A model generated the notes under the pieces. The model had not been told where the DNA came from, ran no database searches, and saw nothing but the letters and a program-made list of their open reading frames with translations. This document shows, one piece after another, positions 13,228 to 23,918 of a DNA stretch of 64,000 nucleotides (positions within the stretch are counted from its first letter, which is position 1; each line of letters opens with the position of its first letter). Source of the DNA: Anaeramoeba flamelloides (lineage: Eukaryota; Metamonada; Anaeramoebidae); assembly GCA_027625915.1 (NCBI GenBank), contig JANTQA010000047.1, positions 20,646,001 to 20,710,000 on the forward strand, given 5' to 3'. The position numbers and the translations under genes are program-made.

Positions 13228-13432
13228 TTAAAATCAAGTTTTTTTTTTTTTCGAAAAGAACTCTATTTTTGAAAACAATCAGTTTTTCACACACTAAAGT
13301 TTACAATTCCTGGAATTTGAAAATAAGATTATCTTATGTCCTGTGTGGTGACAGGTTATTTTGATTGTTATCTGATCGATCTTGAACTTGGTATGTGTTT
13401 TAATAGTTGTTAAAAAATGGCAGTTTTTAGCA

Positions 13433-13720
13433 ATTTATTTTGAAATCTGAATTTAAGACTGTAAGACTTAGAGATTGGTAGGTATTTAAGTATACAATTT
13501 TTGTAAGAAATTCGAGAATTTTGATTTTTGGGCTGTCAATTGAAATATTTATTTCTCTTTTAGTTTTATTTAGAGCTTTTTATATTTTTTTTAAAAAAAA
13601 TTAATGGAGAAAAAGGGAAATGAAAATTTCAATTTACAACCCACAAGCCACATTTTTTTATAACTTACCTATCAATATCTCAGTCTTACAGTCTTAAATT
13701 CAAATTTCGGAAAAAAAATA
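13433..13720. mobile_element. Inverted-repeat element, arms with AAGACTGTAAGACT
   Basis: Arms at about 13441-13492 and 13665-13712 are inverted copies (GAATTTAAGACTGTAAGACT and complement) separated by about 170 bp of AT-rich sequence. This suggests a MITE or a folded repeat. No second copy was noticed, and exact ends and target duplication are unclear. Confidence 0.5.
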
Positions 13721-13730
13721 TTATATATAT

Positions 13731-13955
13731 ATATAAAAACTCCATTTCACTTAAAGGGGCCCAGCCAAAAATGAAAAATTCGATTTTTTTTTTAAAGAAT
13801 CAGCAAAACTTAGATTGTTTTTTAAGAAATACGAGAAATAATAAACTTCGGATTATAGTTGATAATCAAAAAACAAAATACCTTAACAAACCATAAATTT
13901 CAAAAAAAAAAAATGTTAAAAAAATTTTTTGGGCCCCTTTCATTGGAACGACTCG
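13731..13955. mobile_element. Short inverted-repeat element, GGGGCCC ends (family C-like)
   Basis: The left end AAACTCCATTTCACTTAAAGG, followed by GGCCC, faces GGGCCCCTTT at about 13931-13940. The ends resemble family C termini (AAACT...CAGTCAAAGGGG), and it abuts a (TA)n tract as family C copies do. Probably a deleted family C relative. Confidence 0.45.
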
Positions 13956-14326
13956 TGCAAAATTCTGAATTTCTTTAGGAAATTAAAATTGTTGACAATA
14001 ATATTTTTTACTTGTAAATGTATAAAATTTAAAAGAACATATAAAGCCTCACTTATCTTAATGTTAATTTGGAGTTTCAAACATTTTTTTTTTTCAAATT
14101 ATCTTTTTAGTGAAAAAAAAAGAAGAAAAAAAAGCAAAAAGCAATTACAAAAAAGAAAATTTACAAAATAAGAAAAAATGATTTTGATCTAAAAATTGAA
14201 ATTTTAGTTTGAGAAGAATAATGAATTAAACTCATAGAATATGTTCTATTTCTTCAATAAAACTGATCCCCCTTTAACTGAAAAAGAGTTTATAATTGAT
14301 TATAAATAATAATAATAATAATAATA

Positions 14327-14359
<33 letters not shown>

Positions 14360-15240
14360 AATTAAACTTTAAAAAAAAAATAATTTATTTTTTTCATCAT
14401 CATAAAAATTTGGTAGTTTTTTTTCAACAAAAAAAATTTTTTAAATTTAAATAATGATTTAGTCAACAGTTCTATTCAACCTACTATTTGTCTTTTTTTT
14501 TTTTTTTTTTTAATTTTTAACAATTTTTTAATTTTTGACTTTTTTCAAATCTAGAAATAAAATAAATAAAATTGAATAATAGACCATAAACCAAAAATTA
14601 TTTTTCAAATATCTGAATTAATTTAGATTTACAAATTCAATTTTCACAAAGATTTTTTTCAAATTTTTACCATTAACAAAATTCAAATTTTTTTTTTTAA
14701 AAAATTTCTGGGTTACGGAGATTTAGACTATTATCTTTGAATAATATTTGAAAATTACTTTATACTTTTTTTTTTAAAGTTGATAATTTTATCTTGTAAA
14801 AAAGCTTGTATTGATTTAATTTGAACGTATTAAATGAAATTATTTTACAATAATTTTTAAACTAGTATTTCAAGTTTTTTCTATTGCTTAAATGGAAGTT
14901 TTAAAATAATAAATATTAAACTTTTAATTCTGGCCTAAAATAATAAATTTCATTTTTTTTTTTTAATAACTATCAATATTTATTGAAATTTTACCTTAAA
15001 AAAAATGAAAATTTCTCAGTAATTATAGTTTTTTAATTATTTTTTTTTTACCAGAAAATTAACAACGTTATTTGATAGTTATTATTAATAAACCAGTGTT
15101 TTGTGTTGTGAATTGCTATTATTATTATAAAATTTCTAATTTTTAAAATTAATAAAAAAAATAAAAATATTTAATAAAAATTGAAAAAAACGAATAATTA
15201 TTTGTTTTTTTCCAATATCAAATGAACAATACAATAACAT
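13956..15240. other. AT-rich non-coding stretch with (AAT)n and (TA)n
   Basis: Contains a family C-like single end at about 14262-14293 (CCCCCTTTAACTGAAAAAGAG), an (AAT)n run at 14307-14328, (TA)n at 14328-14360 and many homopolymers. No gene supported. Confidence 0.55.
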
Positions 15241-15245
15241 AAATA

Positions 15246-15377
15246 CCCCCCCCAGTAAAAGGGGTGTAGTTATTGTGAGTAAAATACATATATTTAAACG
15301 GTTTGAATGGGGATTAGAAGAAAAACAAATTATTTAGGAAATTTTTAAAAATTGGAAATCACTTTTGCACATTTTTG

Positions 15378-15408
<31 letters not shown>

Positions 15409-15600
15409 TAATTCATTTGCAATTTTTTTTTTATTGCAAGATTGATAGTCACTTGGTAAAAAACATGTTTATTCTAAGGCCAGTGAAACAAGTAAAAATG
15501 ATTGTAGAGAAATCATATTGATTTCTATTTGGAATTTTATGAAGATCTTCAATATAAGATCAAAATGAAACATTGTCGTATTTCTCAAATAGAGAAGGGA
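15246..15600 (-). mobile_element. Family C fragment (inverted relative to copy 1)
   Basis: Matches the right half of the neighbouring family C element (about 16040-16470) in reverse complement. Shared blocks include TTGCAAGATTGATAGTCACTT and AGAAATCATATTGATTTC. It is cut off at a (TA)n tract at 15601-15620. It forms a large imperfect inverted pair with 15777-16487. Confidence 0.7.
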
Positions 15601-15776
15601 TATATATATATATATATATAAACGAAAATTCAAAAAATTTTAATACAGTTAAAACAGTTAAAAGAATTACAATAATACAATTTCATTCAAATTGCAAATA
15701 ATGTTGATTTTTCAAAAATATTAAAATAATTTTTTCATCTTTTTGTTTTTTTGTAATCATTTCAATTTTTTTGAAT

Positions 15777-16487
15777 TAAACTTTGTTTCAGTCAAAGGAG
15801 TATCCAAAAAAAAATTTTTTTCAAATATCAATTATTTTATATAATTAACCTTTGAATAACAAATAAGAAATAAACAGAATAATAAACCTCAAAGAATTGT
15901 TGATATATGTCTGAAAGAAAACCAATTAATCACTATATTTTCTTAAAAATTGAAAAACTTCAATTCTTAGGATTCCTATTGAGAAAACAACAATGTTCGT
16001 TTTGAACTTCTACTGGTATTTCGATAATAAATAGGAAAACATTTTTCACTTTGTTTTCCATACTTTTTCTTTTAGAAATCAAGTCCCCAAACGAAGTGTG
16101 TTGGGATTTGTGGTCTCTATTTGTAAAAGGAAATGGAAATAAAGTGCTAAATTTTTTCACATTTATTATTCAAATTTCAGGATCAAAGATCCAAATCAAA
16201 TTCACAATAGAAATCAATATGATTTCTCAACAATCTTACCATGGTTTCACTAACATTAGAATAAACACATTTTTACCAAGTGACCATTGATCTTGCAATA
16301 AAAAAAAATTTTGCAACTGAATTACGTTTGTAAAAAAAAAATCGAAAAAAAAAAAAAAAAATGAAAAAATGATTTCCATTTTGAAAATTTCCTAAATAAA
16401 ATTTTTCTTCTAATATCTATGCACAACCCTTTAAACACATGTAATGCACATAATAAAACCGGGCCCCTTGACTGAAAAAATAGTTTA
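15777..16487 (+). mobile_element. Family C inverted-repeat element, copy 1
   Basis: About 711 bp. Left end TTAAACTTTGTTTCAGTCAAAGG, split here as TTAAACTTTG then TTTCAGTCAAAGG; right end GGGCCCCTTGACTGAAAAAA then TAGTTTA. The internal sequence is shared with 28273-29008 (inverted), 31882-33127 and 41081-41774. Copies often sit in (TA)n tracts, which fits TA-targeting Tc1/mariner-type elements. Overlapping frames of 60-80 codons on both strands recur only because the repeat recurs; no transposase motif was seen. Confidence 0.75.
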
Positions 16488-16514
16488 TGTTACCTTTTAT
16501 GTATATATATATAT

Positions 16515-16880
16515 GAACAAAATATAGACAATTTGGAAACAATCCAAAACAGTTGAAAGAATAAAAATCTTATATTTTCCTTTAATCTGAAAAAATTTTG
16601 ATTTTAGAAAAATATGAAAATTCATTTTTTGTTTTTATTGTTTTTTATTTTTATTCAATTTTTTTTGATTTACGTAACCTGTTTCGTTCGATTAATTTTT
16701 TTTTTTTTTTTCGAATGGTTGATATTTGGTTAAAGTTTAGTTCTTCAAGACATAAGAATTCGAATAAAATTAGTTGATGATAGCAAACCATTTGATCGAT
16801 CAATATTCCTAAATGGAATTTTTTACAAATTTTACTATTGCATTTTTTTTTGTTTTGTCCTATCCAAAATTTTTAACACA
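16515..16880 (+). mobile_element. Family D element fragment
   Basis: Shares with family D copies a block beginning GACAATTTGGAAACAATCC and the conserved internal palindrome TTGATCGATCAA (near 16792). Compare 31958-32493, 36061-37781 and 48141-48460. Ends are decayed. It lies just upstream of the codon-split gene. Confidence 0.55.
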
Positions 16881-16977
16881 CCAATAATTTTTTGATTTTT
16901 TTTTGCATAATTTATTGTTTTTTTTTTTTTTTAGTCAGTATTATAATTTTTAAATAATTGACTAACATTTCAATTAG

Positions 16978-19900
16978 TGAATGGTTCTCATTTAGTATTT
17001 ATTCGCAAAAGTTATGTTATAAGATTTTATTTATTTATTGATTTTTTTTTAATTCAAAAATTGAATTTTGACGTATTAAAAATTTTGAAATAGAGTTTAA
17101 ATTAATCTTTTTTTTTATCCTCACAAATTTTAAATTCATTTTTATATTAATTTTACTTTTCTCACTTTATTTTTTTTTGAAACCAAATAGAATGTAAATA
17201 TTTTTTATCTATTTTATCTCTAATTATATTTTCTTTCATATAATTTAACATTTCAAAATATCTACTTTTCTGTAATTTCTTATCTAAATTTAAACTTTAA
17301 ATAAAATAGATAGTAAAATAATCTTTTATTATATCTATTTGGTAATTTATTGTGATTATATTAAAAAACTTAAAAAAAATTATTTCTAATTTTAATTACT
17401 TTTTTTAATTTTACTTTTTTCAATCTACATCTTGGAATAAAACAGAAAGTAAATATTTTTTATCTTTTTTATCTCTATTTTTAAAATATTTGATATTAAA
17501 TAACTTTCTAAAATTAAATGCAATTTTAATTACTTTTTAATTTTACTTTTTTCAATTTACATCAATGAATAAAATAGTCAGTAAATATTTTTATCTTTTT
17601 TATCTCTATTTTTAAAATATTTGATATTAAATAACTTTCTAAAATTAAATGCAATTTTAATTACTTTTTAATTTTACTTTTTTCAATTTACATCAATGAA
17701 TAAAATAGCAAGTAAATATTTTTATTTTTTTATCTCTATTTTTAAAATATTTGATATTAAATAACTTTCTAAAATTAAATGCAATTTTAATTACTTTTTA
17801 ATTTTACTTTTTCAATTTACATCAATGAATAAAATAGGTCGTAAATATTTTTATCTTTTTATCTCTATTTTTAAAATATTTGATATTAAATAACTTTCTA
17901 AAATTAAATGCAATTTTAATTACTTTTTAATTTTACTTTTTCAATTTACATCAATGAATAAAATAGGAAGTAAATATTTTTATCTTCTTTATCTTTATTT
18001 ATAAAATATTTGATATTAAATAACTTTCTAAAATTAAATACAATTTTAATTACTTTTTAATTTTACTTTTTTTCAATTTACATCAATGAATAAAATAGGA
18101 AGTAAATATTTTTATCTTTTTTATCTCTATTTTTAAAATATTTGATATTAAATAACTTTCTAAAATTAAATGCAATTTTAATTACTTTTTAATTTTACTT
18201 TTTTCAATTTACATCAATGAATAAAATAGATAGTAAATATTTTTTATCTTTTTTTATCTCTATTTTTAAAATATTTGATATTAAATAACTTTCTAAAATT
18301 AAATGCAATTTTAATTACTTTTTAATTTTACTTTTTTCAATTTACATCAATGAATAAAATAGTATGTAAATATTTTTATCTTTTTTTATCTCTATTTTTT
18401 AAAATATTTGATATTAAATAACTTTCTAAAATTAAATGCAATTTTAATTACTTTTTTAATTTTACTTTTTTCAATTTACATCAATGAATAAAATAGGCAG
18501 TAAATATTTTTATCTTTTTTATCTCTATTTTTTAAAATATTTGATATTAAATAACTTTCTAAAATTAAATGCAATTTTAATTACTTTTTTAATTTTACTT
18601 TTTTCAATTTACATCAATGAATAAAATAGTGCGTAAATATTTTTATCTTTTTTTATCTCTATTTTTAAAATATTTGATATTAAATAACTTTCTAAAATTA
18701 AATGCAATTTTAATTACTTATTAATTCTACTTTTTTCAATTTACATCAATGAATAAAATAGTCAGTAAATATTTTTAATTTTTTTAATCTCTATTTTTAA
18801 AATATTTGATATTAAATAACTTTCTAAAATTAAATGCAATTTTAATTACTTTTTAATTTTACTTTTTTCAATTTACATCAATGAATAAAATAGATCGTAA
18901 ATATTTTTATCTTTTTTATCTCTATTTTTAAAATATTTGATATTAAATAACTTTCTAAAATTAAATGCAATTTTAATTACTTTTTAATTTTACTTTTTTC
19001 AATTTACATCAATGAATAAAATAGGGAGTAAATATTTTTATCTTTTTTATCTCTATTTTTAAAATATTTGATATTAAATAACTTTCTAAAATTAAATGCA
19101 ATTTTAATTACTTTTTAATTTTACTTTTTTCAATTTACATCAATGAATAAAATAGCGAGTAAATATTTTTTTTTTTTTTTATCTCTATTTTTAAATATTT
19201 GATATTAAATAACTTTCTAAAATTAAATACAATTTTAATTACTTTTTAATTTTACTTTTTTCAATTTACATCAATGAATAAAATAGATGGTAAATATTTT
19301 TATCTTTTTTTATCTCTATTTTTAAAATATTTGATATTAAATAACTTTCTAAAATTAAATACAATTTTAATTACTTTTTAATTTTACTTTTTTTCAATTT
19401 ACATCAATGAATAAAATAGATAGTAAATATTTTTATCTTTTTAATCTCTATTTTTGAAATATCTGATATTAAATAACTTTCTAAAATTAAATACAATTTT
19501 AATTACTTTTTAATTTTACTTTTTTTCAATTTACATCAATGAATAAAATAGTTAGTAAATATTTTTATCTTTTTTATCTCTATTTTTAAAATATTTGATA
19601 TTAAATAACTTTCTAAAATTAAATGCAATTTTAATTACTTTTTAATTTTACTTTTTTCAATTTACATCAATGAATAAAATAGGAAGTAAATATTTTTATC
19701 TTTTTTATCTCTATTTTTAAAATATTTGATATTAAATAACTTTCTAAAATTAAATGCAATTTTAATTACTTTTTAATTTTACTTTTTTCAATTTACATCA
19801 ATGAATAAAATAGGAAGTAAATATTTTTATCTTTTTTATCTCTATTTTTAAAATATTTGATATTAAATAACTTTCTAAAATTAAATGCAATTTTAATTAC

Positions 19901-22237
19901 TTTTTAATTTTACTTTTTTCAATTTACATCAATGAATAAAATAGCTAGTAAATATTTTTATCTTTTTTATCTCTATTTTTAAAATATTTGATATTAAATA
20001 ACTTTCTAAAATTAAATGCAATTTTAATTACTTTTTAATTTTACTTTTTTCAATTTACATCAATGAATAAAATAGGAAGTAAATATTTTTATCTTTTTTA
20101 TCTCTATTTTTAAAATATTTGATATTAAATAACTTTCTAAAATTAAATGCAATTTTAATTACTTTTTAATTTTACTTTTTTCAATTTACATCAATGAATA
20201 AAATAGGAAGTAAATATTTTTATCTTTTTTATCTCTATTTTTAAAATATTTGATATTAAATAACTTTCTAAAATTAAATGCAATTTTAATTACTTTTTAA
20301 TTTTACTTTTTTCAATTTACATCAATGAATAAAATAGTATGTAAATATTTTTATCTTTTTTTATCTCTATTTTTAAAATATTTGATATTAAATAACTTTC
20401 TAAAATTAAATGCAATTTTAATTACTTTTTAATTTTACTTTTTTCAATTTACATCAATGAATAAAATAGAATGTAAATATTTTTATCTTTTTTATCTCTA
20501 TTTTTAAAATATTTGATATTAAATAACTTTCTAAAATTAAATGCAATTTTAATTACTTTTTAATTTTACTTTTTTCAATTTACATCAATGAATAAAATAG
20601 CTCGTAAATATTTTTATCTTTTTTATCTCTATTTTTAAAATATTTGATATTAAATAACTTTCTAAAATTAAATGCAATTTTAATTACTTTTTAATTTTAC
20701 TTTTTTCAATTTACATCAATGAATAAAATAGCAAGTAAATATTTTTATCTTTTTTATCTCTATTTTTAAAATATTTGATATTAAATAACTTTCTAAAATT
20801 AAATGCAATTTTAATTACTTTTTAATTTTACTTTTTTCAATTTACATCAATGAATAAAATAGCTCGTAAATATTTTTTATCTTTTTTTATCTCTATTTTT
20901 AAAATATTTGATATTAAATAACTTTCTAAAATTAAATGCAATTTTAATTACTTTTTAATTTTACTTTTTTCAATTTACATCAATGAATAAAATAGGAAGT
21001 AAATATTTTTATCTTTTTTATCTCTATTTTTAAAATATTTGATATTAAATAACTTTCTAAAATTAAATGCAATTTTAATTACTTTTTAATTTTACTTTTT
21101 TCAATTTACATCAATGAATAAAATAGGAGTAAATATTTTTAACCTTTTTTATCTCTATTTTTAAAATATTTGATATTAAATAACTTTCTAAAATTAAATG
21201 CAATTTTAATTACTTTTTTAATTTTACTTTTTTCAATTTACATCAATGAATAAAATAGTATGTAAATATTTTTATCTTTTTTATCTCTATTTTTAAAATA
21301 TTTGATATTAAATAACTTTCTAAAATTAAATGCAATTTTAATTACTTTTTAATTTTACTTTTTTCAATTTACATCAATGAATAAAATAGCGAGTAAATAT
21401 TTTTATCTTTTTTATCTCTATTTTTAAAATATTTGATATTAAATAACTTTCTAAAATTAAATGCAATTTTAATTACTTTTTAATTTTACTTTTTTCAATT
21501 TACATCAATTAATAAAATAGTATGTAAATATTTTTATCTTTTTTATCTCTATTTTTTAAAATATAAGATATTAAATAACTTTCTAAAATTAAATGCAATT
21601 TTAATTACTTTTTAATTTTACTTTTTCAATTTACATCAATGAATAAAATAGTCAGTAAATATTTTTATCTTTTTTATCTCTATTTTTAAAATATTTGATA
21701 TTAAATAACTTTCTAAAATTAAATGCAATTTTAATTACTTTTTAATTTTACTTTTTTCAATTTACATCAATGAATAAAATAGCTCGTAAATATTTTTATC
21801 TTTTTTATCTCTATTTTTAAAATATTTGATATTAAATAACTTTCTAAAATTAAATGCAATTTTAATTACTTTTTAATTTTACTTTTTTCAATTTACATCA
21901 ATGAATAAAATAGTATGTAAATATTTTTATCTTTTTTATCTCTATTTTTAAAATATTTGATATTAAATAACTTTCTAAAATTAAATGCAATTTTAATTAC
22001 TTTTTAATTTTACTTTTTTCAATTTACATCAATGAATAAAATAGGAAGTAAATATTTTTATCTTTTTTATCTCTATTTTTAAAATATTTGATATTAAATA
22101 ACTTTCTAAAATTAAATGCAATTTTAATTACTTATTAAATCCAATTTTAACAATTTAAATTTTGAAGCGACTGTTCAATTACTATAAATTTACTACATAC
22201 TCAACAAAATAAATACTCTCTTAAAATGATATTATGA
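16978..22237 (+). CDS. Codon-split gene: about 92 codons broken by about 39 introns, 38 micro-exons
   Basis: Proposed model. An upstream exon 16978-17072 reads NGSHLVFIRK... for 31 codons in phase 0 and ends GAC|GTATTA. It follows a CTAAC branch-like site and TTAG at 16961-16977. Then come 38 micro-exons, each between an AG and a GTAA: 17191 AAT, 17310 ATA, 17446 AAA, 17578 TCA, 17709 CAA, 17838 GTC, 17967 GAA, 18099 GAA, 18230 ATA, 18363 TAT, 18497 GCA, 18630 TGC, 18762 TCA, 18894 ATC, 19025 GGA, 19156 CGA, 19287 ATG, 19420 ATA, 19552 TTA, 19683 GAA, 19814 GAA, 19945 CTA, 20076 GAA, 20207 GAA, 20338 TAT, 20470 AAT, 20601 CTC, 20732 CAA, 20863 CTC, 20996 GAA, 21127 GA (two bases), 21259 TAT, 21390 CGA, 21521 TAT, 21652 TCA, 21783 CTC, 21914 TAT, 22045 GAA. 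A last intron of 120 nt ends GAAG at 22167. The terminal exon then reads in the shifted phase (AA|C, then DCSITINLLH...) for 22 codons to TGA at 22235. Only this phase of the joined exons is open. The central part is acidic and Leu/Ile/Glu-rich, helix-like; no family recognised. A spliced start ATG could arise from TC-A (16935-16937) joined to TG at 16978. The splicing is inferred, not shown. Confidence 0.5.
17194..22167 (+). repeat. Tandem intron-like array, unit about 131 bp
   Basis: About 35 near-identical units from about 17449 to 22135, plus diverged relatives on both edges (17073-17190, 17194-17309, 17313-17445, and the last unit after about 22130). The consensus unit is GTAAATATTT..., ATCTCTATTTTTAAAATATT, a TAAAATT...AATTTTA mini-hairpin, a pyrimidine-rich run ending near TTTTTTCAATTTACATCAAT, then GAATAAAATAG and three variable bases. 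Body length is 128 nt in most units (range about 126-131), with differences mainly in T-run length, so body lengths keep no reading frame. Adjacent units sharing private variants (three consecutive units with TACAATTTT near 19230, 19365, 19490) still carry different triplets. The edge units diverge through their bodies yet keep GTAA at the start and TAG or CAG at the end. Confidence 0.97.
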
Positions 22238-22625
22238 AGTTACATTCAATTTTGGTTAAAAAAAAAAAAAAATACAAAAATTTTAAAATCACTAAAAAAT
22301 TCCAAATGCCAATACTTTGGAACTGTTACATTTATAAATTATAATTATAATTCATCATTTTGACAATCAAAAATTCAAAATTATAATTCACAACAATTTA
22401 AATTCCAAATACAGGATAATAACTAGACCATTAAATAAAATCGAAAATAATTAAGAATTAAACTCAGTAATCCACAAGCGAAAAATGGTAATCTACCTTT
22501 GATAAGTTCATGCCAAAAGAGATCTTTTTAAAAAGAAAACCACGAAAAAAAAGTTCAAAAAATGAAATTTTTCTTCATATTATGCTAATCAAATACAATT
22601 TTTCAAATGTAAATCCACCTTATTA

Positions 22626-22658
<33 letters not shown>

Positions 22659-23768
22659 CCAAAAAAGTAGTACATTTTTTTTAGATTATATAAAATCCTA
22701 TTTGATTGTGGATATATTTTTTTAATAGACATTATCAAAGAAAGTGAACTAATAATACCAATTGAATCAAGCGAAAACATAGTGTATTTATTTCAAAATA
22801 TATTCATGAAAATGTTATCCAAAAAAAAAAAAAAAATCATTTTTATTAGATAAAACAATGTATGACCAATTTCGATCAAAAATAGACAATTTGACAAGTA
22901 CACAAATGTTTTTTTTTAAACAATATAATACATTTATAAGCTTTCAACCCTATTAAAATTTTCGTCTATATTAAACTACTATAGAAAATGATTTCTTCAA
23001 TCAAACTGAAAATAAAATAACCACCAATTTTCACATTCTATGAAAAAATCTTATATATTTTATTTATGTAATATCATATTAGCAAACAAATTGAATTGTT
23101 ATCAAGAAACAATAAATGATCGTCAATAAGTTTGTCCATTTAAATAGTTTTCTGGGGATTGAGTTTAATAAAGATATTTGTAAATAAATTTATCACACTT
23201 TTTTGTAAATAGTTTATATATACATTTAAGAACAAGTAATAAAAGTTCACTTGTTCACGTTATATTCAACAGAATTTAAAAGAATAGAGTGAAATCATAG
23301 ATTTTGTTCAATTATTTCGAATTCTGAAAAATAGATGTGAGGTTTTTTTATATAATTTTAGAAATAAAAAAAAAAAACGAGGCACTTATACAATTTCTGA
23401 AAACCTGAATCAAATTAGAGATATTATAGAATCAAACGAGAGATGGGGGATCTCATGTTTTTTTTTTTCTAAAATCTTCAAAATCAAAAAATCATCTATA
23501 AAACATTTTTATTGAGAAAACAAGCCACAAATGCTTTTATAAGACGTTTTGGAATTTAAAAACTTTGATTTTTTTTTTTTTTTTTTTTAATTATTATTGA
23601 GAAGAGGTGATCCAACAAAATTACCTCCTGTTTGCCGTTAGTTTTTATTTAATTATAAAGAATTGAGTAAAATCTTTGATTTTTCTCTATTTTTTTTGAA
23701 TTCTGGAAAAGAGTCGTTGGGTTTTCTTGAGTTTTATGTTTATTTGCGAAATGTCATAGGTTTTTTTT
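22238..23768. other. AT-rich non-coding stretch
   Basis: Follows the proposed terminal exon. It contains (TA)n at 22624-22651 and poly(A) and poly(T) runs. A block at 23470-23572 recurs inverted at 26936-27052 (ATAAAACATTTTTATTGAGAA, split as ATAAAACATTT and TTATTGAGAA, then CCACAAATGCTTTTATAAG). No gene supported. Confidence 0.55.
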
Positions 23769-23918
23769 TGAGGTTTTCTATTTTATTTCTGAAAGTTCTA
23801 AGTTTTTTTTACTTTTTGAAATAAACAGAAAATTTTAATAAATTTTCTGTTTATTTCAAAAAGTAAAAAAAACTTAGAACTTTCAGAAATAAAATAGAAA
23901 ACTCAAAAAAACCTCATG
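23769..23918. repeat. Near-perfect long hairpin, arms about 67-70 bp
   Basis: The left arm from TGAGGTTTTCTATTTTATTT to CAGAAAATTTTA and the right arm from TAAATTTTCTG to AAAACCTCA are almost exact complements around a tiny loop near 23838. Such perfection in AT-rich DNA implies recent origin or maintenance. A related decayed block lies at 52820-53210. It could be a foldback element or a small-RNA precursor. Confidence 0.85.

Larger units (their letters stand above)
9807..13282 (+). repeat. Dispersed repeat L, copy 2, with inverted end arms
   Basis: The outer ends are inverted copies of each other. 9807-9890 (TTTTCAAAAATAGAGCTC..., poly A, CTTGATTTTAAGG...) matches the complement of 12905-12930 joined to 13228-13282. 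Inside, 9940-10340 and 11605-12300 match copy 1 at the window start in inverted orientation, and 12540-12920 resembles 51040-51400. Two insertions are recognisable: 10345-11605, absent from copy 1, and a MITE at 12931-13227. The layout looks like a large element or duplicated gene block closed by inverted arms. Confidence 0.55.

Noticed and set aside
15960-16290. Overlapping frames in family C elements as a transposase
   Set aside because: They are short, on both strands, and show no catalytic motif; they recur only because the repeat recurs.
17194-22167. A CRISPR array or bacterial-type repeat-spacer locus
   Set aside because: The constant part is 128 bp and the variable part 3 bp, the reverse of CRISPR proportions; the DNA is eukaryotic in character and no cas-like gene is present.
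17194-22167. An ordinary centromeric or subtelomeric satellite
   Set aside because: Ordinary satellites mutate along the whole unit. Here variation is confined to three adjacent bases bounded by AG and GT. I cannot exclude that the array also serves as a satellite.
17194-22167. The triplets as 3-bp target duplications of a transposon inserted in tandem
   Set aside because: Target duplications would make the bases on both sides of a unit identical; consecutive triplets mostly differ.
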